5,909 nucleotides of DNA, taken from Actinomycetota bacterium (lineage in GTDB: Bacteria; Actinomycetota; Actinomycetes; S36-B12; UBA5976). The DNA is taken from positions 1-5,909 of the forward strand of contig RGCY01000083.1 in the NCBI GenBank assembly GCA_009918865.1, written 5' to 3'. Both the position numbers and the translations under genes were made by a program. Positions 1-5,903 of the stretch are shown in pieces; the first letter of the stretch is position 1; each line of letters opens with the position of its first letter. The notes below the pieces were generated by a model, which had not been told where the DNA came from, searched no databases, and saw only the letters and a list, made by a program, of their open reading frames with translations.

Positions 1-30
1 TCATTGACGAACGCGATGGCAGCGTCGAAT

Positions 31-48
31 CAATTCCTTCATGAATTG
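31..48. repeat. Short inverted repeat, weak A/T-rich hairpin
   Basis: CAATTC (31-36) and GAATTG (43-48) are perfect inverted copies around the 6-nt loop CTTCAT. A short T-rich stretch (50-58) follows on the plus strand. It could be a weak terminator of a gene left of the window, or an operator in front of tRNA-Gln, which begins 31 nt further on. The stem is A/T-rich and only 6 bp, so it may be chance. I see no convincing -35/-10 pair for the tRNA; CACAAT at 65-70 is a possible poor -10. Confidence 0.25.
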
Positions 49-78
49 GTTTACGTTTCTCGCGCACAATGAGAGCGA

Positions 79-150
79 TGGGGTATGGGGTAATTGGCAG
101 CCCAACTGATTCTGGTTCAGTTAGTCTAGGTTCGAGTCCTGGTACCCCAG
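79..150 (+). tRNA. tRNA-Gln (anticodon CUG)
   Basis: The full cloverleaf can be folded by eye. The acceptor stem TGGGGTA (79-85) pairs with TACCCCA (143-149), and the discriminator is G150. The D-stem is GGG (88-90) with CCC (101-103) around a loop containing GG. The anticodon stem ACTGA (105-109) pairs with TCAGT (117-121) around TTCTGGT, giving anticodon CTG at 112-114. The T-stem CTAGG (126-130) pairs with CCTGG (138-142) around TTCGAGT. The 3' CCA is not encoded (GCA follows), so CCA must be added after transcription. It reads CAG codons. Actinobacteria generally lack GlnRS, so it is probably first charged with Glu by the GluRS encoded at 475-1974 and then amidated by GatCAB; that step is inferred from the phylum. 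Confidence 0.96.
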
Positions 151-352
151 CAAAAGCGCAGTTGAACATCGCGTTTTCTCCGCGCACCGGTGCTCGATGC
201 GAAGCGACCAATCTCTGACTCAATGCCACGACAACAATCACTTTTCGATGGTTGCCCAATGACCCAGCATGAGAGCGCTGGCCTTGCGCTCGCTACCCTT
301 ACGACTGCGGATGAATGGTGCTCCACATCGGTGCACCCAGCATCACGGCCAC
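151..352. other. Spacer between the two tRNA genes; no gene seen
   Basis: About 200 nt with no open frame that looks like protein. AAAA-G-CGC (152-159) can pair with GCG-TTTT (171-177) with one bulged G; this is a weak hairpin ending in four Ts and could terminate the tRNA-Gln transcript. A perfect 10-bp palindrome, GCACCGGTGC, lies at 184-193. A 5-bp hairpin, CCAGC/GCTGG, lies at 264-281. No clear promoter for tRNA-Glu could be recognised; TTGCGC at 284-289 could be a -35 box but lacks a matching -10. Confidence 0.4.
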
Positions 353-425
353 GGCCCCGTTGTGTAGTGGCCTAGCACGCCGCCCTCTCAAGGCGGTAGC
401 GCGGGTTCGAATCCCGTCGGGGCTA
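353..425 (+). tRNA. tRNA-Glu (anticodon CUC)
   Basis: The acceptor stem GGCCCCG (353-359) pairs with CGGGGCT (418-424), with one G-U at the end pair; the discriminator is A425. The anticodon stem CCGCC (380-384) pairs with GGCGG (392-396) around CTCTCAA, giving anticodon CTC at 387-389. The T-stem GCGGG (401-405) pairs with CCCGT (413-417) around TTCGAAT. CC follows the discriminator but the terminal A is missing, so the CCA end is not fully encoded. It reads GAG codons and supplies Glu-tRNA. It converges on gltX, whose product charges it, with the hairpin at 437-466 between them. Confidence 0.97.
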
Positions 426-432
426 CCTCGGC

Positions 433-466
433 AAAATGAAGGCGTCGCACGCATGCGGCGCCTTCA
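433..466 (-). terminator. Intrinsic terminator of the gltX operon, possibly bidirectional
   Basis: TGAAGGCGTCGC (437-448) pairs with GCGGCGCCTTCA (455-466), a 12-bp stem with a single wobble pair and the 6-nt loop ACGCAT. Read on the minus strand, the stem is followed at once by TTTT (436-433), the classic form of a Rho-independent terminator, and it begins 9 nt past the gltX stop codon. On the plus strand it lies 12 nt past tRNA-Glu and is followed by a looser T-rich stretch (471-487), so it may also stop the tRNA transcript. No other strong terminator was seen between serA and this point, in agreement with a single operon. Confidence 0.85.
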
Positions 467-474
467 GCCATATT

Positions 475-1974
475 TCAGTGCATTTTTCTGGCTGCATCCA
501 ACCGCGCAAGTGACATATCTCGACCGAGTAGCTCCAGAGACTCGAACAACGGCGGAGAAACACGGCGACCGGTGACTGCAACTCGCACCGCAGTGAACGC
601 AACCTTCGGCTTCAATCCCAACCCAGAAATGAGTGTTTCGCGCAAGGCGGCCTCGATGTCCGTTGTGTTCCAAGAAGCCAGTGCGTCGAGCGCGTCATGA
701 GCACGCGCGAGCACCGGTTGCGAGTCCGCAGTGAGTACTGCAGCGGCATCATCGGCATCGAGCGTGAACCGATCACCGACGAAAAGGAAACTGAGCATGG
801 CAACACCTTGAGTGAGCACTTCCATGCGTTCTTGAACCAACGGCACAGCCTGCAACAGCAGAGCGTGCTGTTCTGGCGTCACCGTCTCCGCCAGCACTCC
901 CTCACTCTGCAGATATGGAATGAGTCGCTCAGCGAGATCCGTTGCCGACAAATGCCGTATCCAGTCAGCATTGACCGCGGTGCACTTGGCAAGGTCAAAT
1001 CGCGCCGGGTTGGGATTCACTCGCGCAACATCGAACACTGCGGCCATTTCCGTTTTGCTGAAAAACTCCCGGTCTTCACCAAAAGACCAACCGAGAAGAG
1101 CAAGGTAGTTTGCTAGGCCTTCGGGCAAATAACCGCTGTCGCGATACATGCGCAACGAAGATTCGGGGTCTCGCTTAGAAAGCTTGCGGTTACCCTCCCC
1201 CATCACGTACGGCAAATGGCCAAAGTTCGGCATGAGTCCATGACCGACGCCAATGTCTGCAAGTGCGTTATGTAGCGCTATCTGCCGAGGCGTGCTTGAT
1301 AGCAAATCTTCTCCACGCAGCACATGCGTGACACCCATGAGTGCGTCATCTACAGGATTGACCAGCGTGTACAACGGTTCGCCGTTAGCACGCACCAAGA
1401 CATAGTCCGGAACATGTTCGGCTTCGAACCGAAGTTCGCCGCGCACCACATCATTCCAAACAAAATCATGCCCCGGCATTCCAAAACGCAAGGCAGCCTG
1501 ACGGCCTTCGGCTGCGTAAGCGGCACGCTCAGCGTCACCGAGATTGCGGCAGTGACCGTCATAACCAGGAGTCTTTCCGGCAGCACGGGCAGCTTCGCGG
1601 CGTTCCTCAAGTTCCTCAGGGGTGCAAAAACAGCGGTAGGCAAAACCTGCTTCTTCTAATTTGGCTGCGACATCTGCATAAATCTGCATGCGCTCAGACT
1701 GCCGATAAGGGGCATGTGGCCCACCAACCTCTGGTCCTTCGTCCCAGTCGAAACCGAGCCAACGAAGTGCCTCGAGCAGTTGTTCATAGGACTCTTCACT
1801 ATCGCGTGCCGCGTCAGTGTCTTCAATCCGAAAGATGAACGTGCCTCCGGTGTGCCGTGCATAAGCCCAGTTGAACAGACAGGTGCGCACCATGCCGACA
1901 TGTGGGTTACCGGTGGGCGATGGACAAAAACGCACTCGGACAGGTGCGTCAGGGGCAACGGGTAAAGCAGGCAT
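475..1974 (-). CDS. gltX: Glutamyl-tRNA synthetase (GluRS), class I
   Basis: A cytoplasmic enzyme that attaches glutamate to tRNA-Glu using ATP; in actinobacteria it probably also misacylates tRNA-Gln (non-discriminating type). Length is 499 residues, usual for bacterial GluRS. The HIGH motif appears as HVGM at residues 25-28 in PSPTGNPHVGM. RIEDTDAARD follows at 49-58, VLRGEDLLSSTPRQ at about 218-231, and the KMSKS motif as KLSKR at 264-268. The helical anticodon-binding half fills the rest, from about residue 320. A zinc-ribbon-like pattern, C115-x-C117-x24-C142, is present, but the fourth ligand (His two residues later in E. coli) is Asn144. The ATG at 1974 starts just before the conserved N-terminus; no good Shine-Dalgarno is visible. 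It is the last gene of the operon, 43 nt after the FAH-family gene. Confidence 0.97.
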   Translation of the reverse strand: MPALPVAPDAPVRVRFCPSPTGNPHVGMVRTCLFNWAYARHTGGTFIFRIEDTDAARDSEESYEQLLEALRWLGFDWDEGPEVGGPHAPYRQSERMQIYADVAAKLEEAGFAYRCFCTPEELEERREAARAAGKTPGYDGHCRNLGDAERAAYAAEGRQAALRFGMPGHDFVWNDVVRGELRFEAEHVPDYVLVRANGEPLYTLVNPVDDALMGVTHVLRGEDLLSSTPRQIALHNALADIGVGHGLMPNFGHLPYVMGEGNRKLSKRDPESSLRMYRDSGYLPEGLANYLALLGWSFGEDREFFSKTEMAAVFDVARVNPNPARFDLAKCTAVNADWIRHLSATDLAERLIPYLQSEGVLAETVTPEQHALLLQAVPLVQERMEVLTQGVAMLSFLFVGDRFTLDADDAAAVLTADSQPVLARAHDALDALASWNTTDIEAALRETLISGLGLKPKVAFTAVRVAVTGRRVSPPLFESLELLGRDMSLARLDAARKMH

Positions 1975-2017
1975 GAGCGCAGGTTATCGGTGGCGACCTT
2001 CGCGGCGAGTGACTGAC

Positions 2018-2812
2018 TCAGCGCGCAAGCACTGGATTGCGAAGAATGCCGATGCCGCCACACTCAACATAAACAGTGTCGCCAGCGACGATAGGCCCCA
2101 CTCCAGCTGGAGTGCCAGTGAGAATCACATCCCCAGGAATCAAAGTCATGACCGCGGAAACCGCGGCAATCAACGTGGGCACATCAAAGACCATGTCGCC
2201 ACTATTGCCATCTTGAGTCTTGGTGGTATTCACGCAGCATTGGACACTGGTGTCGGCTGGATCTAGATCCGTTTCAATCCAGGGCCCGAGTGGACAAAAA
2301 GTGTCAAACCCCTTCGCACGAGTCCACTGACCATCGGACTTCTGCAAATCTCGAGCTGATACGTCATTCGCACATGTGTAGCCAAGCACAACCTCTAGCG
2401 CATCTTCCGGTTCAACATCTCGACACATGCGTGCAATCACGACTGCCAATTCGGCTTCATGGTGCACGATGTTGGAAATCGCGGGAAGTCGAATGGCATC
2501 GCCTGGACCGATGATGCTGCTTGAAGGTTTGAGGAACATCAGGGGTTCGGTGGGCACTTCGCCCTTCATCTCGGCCGCATGGTCCGCATAATTCTTGCCA
2601 ATTGCAATGATTTTGCTCGGCATCACCGGGGCAAGGAGTCGAACATCGGCCAGTCTCTTAACAACTCCAGTCGCAGACACTGACCCACCGAACGGCACAC
2701 CATCAACGAGCGAAACCGTGCCAGTCCAGGAGCCGTCCGCAGCGAGCCCAGCATCATCACTAACAACGCCGTAAGAAATGTTGTCGCCCATGGCGACGCG
2801 TGCAATCCGCAT
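2018..2812 (-). CDS. Fumarylacetoacetate hydrolase (FAH)-family enzyme; possible oxaloacetate decarboxylase/acylpyruvase
   Basis: 264 residues, typical for short single-domain FAH-family proteins: a variable N-terminal part (about 1-60), then the catalytic fold. Visible motifs are IGKNYADHAAE (71-81), HHEAELAVVI (117-126) with metal ligands E119 and E121, ANDVSARDLQ (148-157) with the third ligand D150, AKGFDTFCPLGPWI (166-179) and TGTPAGVGP (232-240). The E-E-D triad indicates an active Mg/Mn enzyme that cleaves or decarboxylates a 2-oxo acid. The exact substrate cannot be read from the sequence. Names such as 2-hydroxyhepta-2,4-diene-1,7-dioate isomerase are often copied onto such genes. 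The C. glutamicum relative in the same neighbourhood (Cg1458, Odx) is a characterised oxaloacetate decarboxylase, so that or acylpyruvase activity is my favoured guess. It lies 11 nt after ilvE. The start is ATG; the ribosome binding site is weak. Confidence 0.9.
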   Translation of the reverse strand: MRIARVAMGDNISYGVVSDDAGLAADGSWTGTVSLVDGVPFGGSVSATGVVKRLADVRLLAPVMPSKIIAIGKNYADHAAEMKGEVPTEPLMFLKPSSSIIGPGDAIRLPAISNIVHHEAELAVVIARMCRDVEPEDALEVVLGYTCANDVSARDLQKSDGQWTRAKGFDTFCPLGPWIETDLDPADTSVQCCVNTTKTQDGNSGDMVFDVPTLIAAVSAVMTLIPGDVILTGTPAGVGPIVAGDTVYVECGGIGILRNPVLAR

Positions 2813-2823
2813 GTCGACTCGCG

Positions 2824-3924
2824 TCAGCCCATCCGTCGCACCCAGCCGTGGCGGTCTTCAATCCGCCCGGTCTGAATGCCCAGCAACGTTTCGCGAAGTT
2901 GCATTGCAACTGGACCAGGTTGGCCATCTCCCATCGACCATTCGCCCATGGCTGATTTCACGTGCCCCACCGGAGTGATGACGGCTGCAGTGCCACAACC
3001 GAACACTTCGGTGATGGCCCCCGCCTGAGTCCCCTCTCGCCATTCATCGACGCTAATGGCACGCTCTTCGACCGCATAGCCGAGATCCTGCGCAACCGTC
3101 AGCAGCGATGACCGAGTGACTCCCGGGAGTAAGGAACCTGTCAGTTTTGGCGTCACCAACCGCGCCTGTGAACCTGAGCCGAACACGAAGTAGAGGTTCA
3201 TGGCACCGACTTCCTCAACGAAGCGACGCTCGAGCGCGTCGAGCCAGACAACCTGATCACACCCCTGCTCCGCCGCTTGCGCTTGTGCAATCAAGGATGC
3301 GGCGTAGTTGCCGGCTGCCTTCGCTTCACCGGTTCCGCCCGGAACCGCGCGGACATACTCGGTCGACAGCCACACTGTCACCGGCTTGATGCCGCCCGGG
3401 AAATACGCACCGGCAGGTGCCGCGATGAGCAGGTAGGTGTACGAACCACTGGGCTTGACCCCGAGCACAGGTTCGGTTGCGAACATGAATGGCCGCAGAT
3501 ACAGCGATGCTTCTGTGCCAGTCGGCACCCAACGTGAATCTTGGGCAAGCAGCGCCTCAATTGATGCAATGAATAAATCTTCCGGCAAGGTCGGCATCGC
3601 CATTCGAGTGGCAGAGCGTGCGAACCGAGCCGCATTTTGATCTGGCCGAAAACACACAATTGAGCCATCGCTGTGACGGTACGCCTTCATGCCTTCGAAG
3701 ATTTCTTGACCGTAATGCAACGCGCTCGTCATGGGGTCGAGCATGAGTGGGCCGTATGGAATGACACGTGGGTTTCGCCAGCCGGATTGCACATCCCAAT
3801 CCACCTGCACCATGTGGTCAGTGTGATGTCGCGCGAAACCTGGGTTTGCAAAAACTTCCGCAATCCAGTCGTCACTTGCCGGTGCTGAACAAGGCGTGAC
3901 GGCGAAGTCCGTGGCGAGCATCAT
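2824..3924 (-). CDS. ilvE: Branched-chain-amino-acid aminotransferase (class IV, PLP-dependent)
   Basis: Transfers an amino group between glutamate and the keto acids of Leu, Ile and Val, the last step of their synthesis; cytoplasmic. From the ATG at 3924 it is 366 residues, close to Mycobacterium tuberculosis IlvE (368). Motifs in that numbering are YGQEIFEGMKAYR (71-83), the PLP-binding Lys K202 in GTGEAKAAGNYAASL, VEEVGAMN near 236-243, LPGVTRSSLL (266-275) and FGCGTAAVITPV (308-319). The usual KxGGNY around the PLP lysine reads KAAGNY here. The frame stays open upstream to a TTG at 3969, which would overlap serA by 11 nt and add 15 residues. I prefer the ATG pair at 3924/3921 because the conserved HTDHM then sits at the family's usual distance. 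Neither start has a clear Shine-Dalgarno. It follows serA by 34 nt. Confidence 0.95.
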   Translation of the reverse strand: MMLATDFAVTPCSAPASDDWIAEVFANPGFARHHTDHMVQVDWDVQSGWRNPRVIPYGPLMLDPMTSALHYGQEIFEGMKAYRHSDGSIVCFRPDQNAARFARSATRMAMPTLPEDLFIASIEALLAQDSRWVPTGTEASLYLRPFMFATEPVLGVKPSGSYTYLLIAAPAGAYFPGGIKPVTVWLSTEYVRAVPGGTGEAKAAGNYAASLIAQAQAAEQGCDQVVWLDALERRFVEEVGAMNLYFVFGSGSQARLVTPKLTGSLLPGVTRSSLLTVAQDLGYAVEERAISVDEWREGTQAGAITEVFGCGTAAVITPVGHVKSAMGEWSMGDGQPGPVAMQLRETLLGIQTGRIEDRHGWVRRMG

Positions 3925-3958
3925 GTGCAGAACGCTACTGCGCCGGCTTGGTGAAGGC

Positions 3959-4927
3959 TCAGTGGGCAACAGCGGTCAGAGATGTGAAATTGACTGCATC
4001 GGGAACCTCTTGACCAGTGAGTGCCGCAACGACTGAGTGCGCCACGGATAGCCCTGCCTTTTCCTGAGCCTCCTCCGTGGAAGCACCCAAATGTGGGGTG
4101 ACGACCACCTGGTCAAACGCAAAGAGCGGCGAGTCGGTGCACGGCTCAATCGCGAAAACGTCAAGCCCAGCGCCAGCGACCCGACCATCGGCGATGGCTG
4201 CGGCCAACGCCACTTCATCCACAAGACCGCCACGCGATGTGTTGATGATGCGAACCCCAGGCTTCACCTTCGTCAATGCGTCAGCGCCGATGATGCCGGT
4301 GGTCTCGGGAGTTTTCGGAAGGTGAATCGTGATGTAGTCACTGGCGCCCAGCAACTCATCCAGCGGCACGAGTTGAACGCCCAACTTGGTTGCGGTTTCA
4401 GTAGTTGCAAACGGGTCGTAAGCGATGAGTTCAACTCCGAATGCCTTCAGTCGCGCGGCAACAAGTGAACCAATCCGGCCCAGACCAACAATGCCAATGG
4501 TTTTGCCATCAATTTCGAAACCCGAATACTTTGACTTCGCCCAGGTGCCCGATTTCAACACCGACGATGCCGATGCGATATTGCGCGCAACAGCCAACAT
4601 CAAGCCAATTGTCAATTCAGCCACACTGGTGATGTTCGATGTCGGTGCGTTCACCACCATGACACCTGCTGCAGTTGCTGCTGGCACATCAACATTGTCC
4701 AAACCAACTCCTGCGCGGGCAACCACTTTCAAGTTTGGTGCGGCGGCGATGACTTCGGCGGTCACTTTCGTGGCACTACGAATCAACAGGGCGGCAGCAT
4801 CCGGCACTGCAGCCAGCAGTTCAGCGGCATCAGCACCGTTACAGAAGCGGATGTCCACTGTGTCACCAAGGACCGCGTAGGTGGCATCGGAGAGGGTTTC
4901 GCAGACGAGCACAACAGGCTTAGACAC
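3959..4927 (-). CDS. serA: D-3-phosphoglycerate dehydrogenase, short form without regulatory domains
   Basis: Oxidises 3-phosphoglycerate with NAD, the first step of serine synthesis. From the GTG at 4927 it is 322 residues. Motifs in that numbering: RAGVGLDNVD (71-80), the NAD-binding GLGRIG (148-153) followed by the acidic end of beta-2 in AYDPF, catalytic R232 (NTSRGG), E261 (FAIEP) and H279 (TPHLGAST). HLPKTPET and the CTDSPLF stretch closely match actinobacterial SerA. The chain ends about ten residues after PDAVN, exactly where the ASB and ACT domains begin in the roughly 530-residue actinobacterial enzymes; both are absent. The start is set by GAAAGG 6 nt upstream of the GTG. A further GTG at 4969 is in frame but lies inside the operator palindrome. 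First gene of the presumed serA-ilvE-FAH-gltX operon. A related 2-hydroxyacid dehydrogenase is the alternative, less likely given the motif match. Confidence 0.93.
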   Translation of the reverse strand: MSKPVVLVCETLSDATYAVLGDTVDIRFCNGADAAELLAAVPDAAALLIRSATKVTAEVIAAAPNLKVVARAGVGLDNVDVPAATAAGVMVVNAPTSNITSVAELTIGLMLAVARNIASASSVLKSGTWAKSKYSGFEIDGKTIGIVGLGRIGSLVAARLKAFGVELIAYDPFATTETATKLGVQLVPLDELLGASDYITIHLPKTPETTGIIGADALTKVKPGVRIINTSRGGLVDEVALAAAIADGRVAGAGLDVFAIEPCTDSPLFAFDQVVVTPHLGASTEEAQEKAGLSVAHSVVAALTGQEVPDAVNFTSLTAVAH

Positions 4928-4933
4928 GGGCTG

Positions 4934-4939
4934 CCTTTC
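4934..4939 (-). promoter_or_regulatory. Shine-Dalgarno site that sets the serA start
   Basis: On the minus strand GAAAGG lies 6 nt before the GTG at 4927. This is the best ribosome binding site in the window and favours GTG 4927 over the in-frame GTG at 4969, which would extend SerA by 14 residues rich in Pro and His that do not resemble the family's N-terminus. Confidence 0.75.
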
Positions 4940-4954
4940 AATATGGGGCGGATG

Positions 4955-4970
4955 TGTGACCTGCGTCACA
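4955..4970. promoter_or_regulatory. CRP/GlxR-type operator in front of serA
   Basis: TGTGAC (4955-4960), 4-nt centre CTGC, GTCACA (4965-4970): a perfect inverted repeat that fits the CRP-family consensus TGTGA-N6-TCACA in every fixed position. In actinobacteria the cAMP-binding regulators of this family (GlxR of Corynebacterium, CRP/Rv3676 of Mycobacterium) use this motif; the preferred central TA of GlxR sites is missing. It lies in the 88-nt gap between the aldo/keto reductase and serA, 27 nt before the serA start. A possible -10, TAGGCT (minus strand, 4975-4970), would overlap its edge, which would suit repression, but no good -35 was seen. Binding is inferred, not shown. Confidence 0.65.
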
Positions 4971-5015
4971 GCCTAATGCGCCATCATGCAATGTTCTTGT
5001 TGACGACAAGGCGGT

Positions 5016-5903
5016 TTAGTCGGGAAAGACCGAGCCCGCGCCGGGCGCGACGGCTGTCAGCGTCGCTACCTCCTGTGGGCTCAGGCGAACATCGTGTGCG
5101 GCGGCACTTGCCCATACTGAGTCAATGCGGCTAAAGCCCGGAATGGGAATCACGCGCTCTCCTAGCGCGCTCAGCCAGGCAAGTGCAATCACCTGCGCGG
5201 TGGTGTCATGTGCTGCAGCGACGAGCGCGAATTGTGGATAGATCTCGCCTAGGTGAGCGGCTTCTGCGCCACCACCAAGTGGACTCCATGGGAGGTAGGC
5301 AATGCCGTGCTCACCACAAAAATCGATGACGGATTGGTCATCGCGTCGCCGTGGTGAATGTTCATTTTCAACCAGCACGATACTGCCACCGGAAATCTCC
5401 CACGCGCGCTGGAGTTCGCCAGCCGTCACATTGGACAGGCCGATGGATTTCGTTAAACCAGAATCACGCGCCTCACATAACGCACTCACACATTCATCCC
5501 ACGATTGTTCGCGGTTGAGTCGGTGAACTGCGGTGCAATCTGGAATAAAGCCCAGTGACTCAGCGGAACGTTCCGCGGCTTGAAGCATCCAATCGCGCGA
5601 GTTGTCTCGCCACCAGTGGTCTCCCTCTCGACGCAGACCATTCTTAGTGAGTACGAAAAGCGATTCGCGCGGCCCAGACCAGGCTCGGGCAGCCTCACCA
5701 ACGATGCGCTCGTTATGCCCGACGGTGTCGGCGGATGGTGCATAAACGTCCGCGGTATCCACGACGGTGAATCCGGCGTCGAATGCTGCGTGCAGCACCG
5801 CAGTGCGCGCCGCTAACTCCTCCGAAGATTGGTAGGGAGTGCGCGAAAGCGGCATTGCGCCGACACCAATCCGCGGCCATGGGTCACGCATCCTCAACAC
5901 CAA
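5016..5903 (-). CDS. Aldo/keto reductase family oxidoreductase
   Basis: About 295 residues, a normal length for a single-domain NADPH-dependent TIM-barrel reductase of carbonyl compounds. The catalytic tetrad is complete: D49 and Y54 (VVDTADVY), K87 (LTKNG) and H127 (TAVHRLN). Other family signs are IGVGAMPLS near the N-terminus, SIGLSNVTAGEL (153-164), YLPWSPLGGG (203-212), and IPIPGFSR (252-259), the cofactor-binding region near the C-terminus. The substrate cannot be told. Several starts lie together at the right edge: TTG 5903, GTG 5900, TTG 5897 and ATG 5891. The frame is still open at the window end, so the true start may be outside; ATG 5891 fits the family N-terminus well. It is upstream of serA on the same strand but separated by 88 nt holding the operator, so it is probably a separate unit or only partly co-transcribed. 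Confidence 0.9.
   Translation of the reverse strand: MVLRMRDPWPRIGVGAMPLSRTPYQSSEELAARTAVLHAAFDAGFTVVDTADVYAPSADTVGHNERIVGEAARAWSGPRESLFVLTKNGLRREGDHWWRDNSRDWMLQAAERSAESLGFIPDCTAVHRLNREQSWDECVSALCEARDSGLTKSIGLSNVTAGELQRAWEISGGSIVLVENEHSPRRRDDQSVIDFCGEHGIAYLPWSPLGGGAEAAHLGEIYPQFALVAAAHDTTAQVIALAWLSALGERVIPIPGFSRIDSVWASAAAHDVRLSPQEVATLTAVAPGAGSVFPD

Noticed and set aside
1..44. Open plus-strand frame from the window edge to a TGA at 42-44, a 13-residue acidic tail
   Set aside because: It could be the C-terminus of a gene to the left, but it is too short to recognise and another frame is also open there.
184..193. Perfect 10-bp palindrome GCACCGGTGC
   Set aside because: Single short copy, not placed near a start or recognisable promoter; could be chance.
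697..1116. 139-codon plus-strand open frame
   Set aside because: Antisense to gltX, with no recognisable motif or ribosome binding site.
1656..2063. 135-codon minus-strand open frame spanning the FAH-gltX junction
   Set aside because: It overlaps both real genes in another frame and shows no protein-like pattern.
4425..4880. 151-codon plus-strand open frame, rich in Ala, Thr and Ser
   Set aside because: It lies wholly antisense to serA, whose catalytic motifs are certain; its composition is what the opposite strand of such a gene gives.
4928..4969. Extended SerA N-terminus from GTG 4969
   Set aside because: That GTG sits inside the operator palindrome and lacks a ribosome binding site, while GTG 4927 has GAAAGG at ideal spacing and gives the family-typical N-terminus.
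4996..5010. CTTGT/ACAAG hairpin just after the aldo/keto reductase stop
   Set aside because: Only 5 bp, A/T-rich and without a T-run on the minus strand; too weak to call a terminator.
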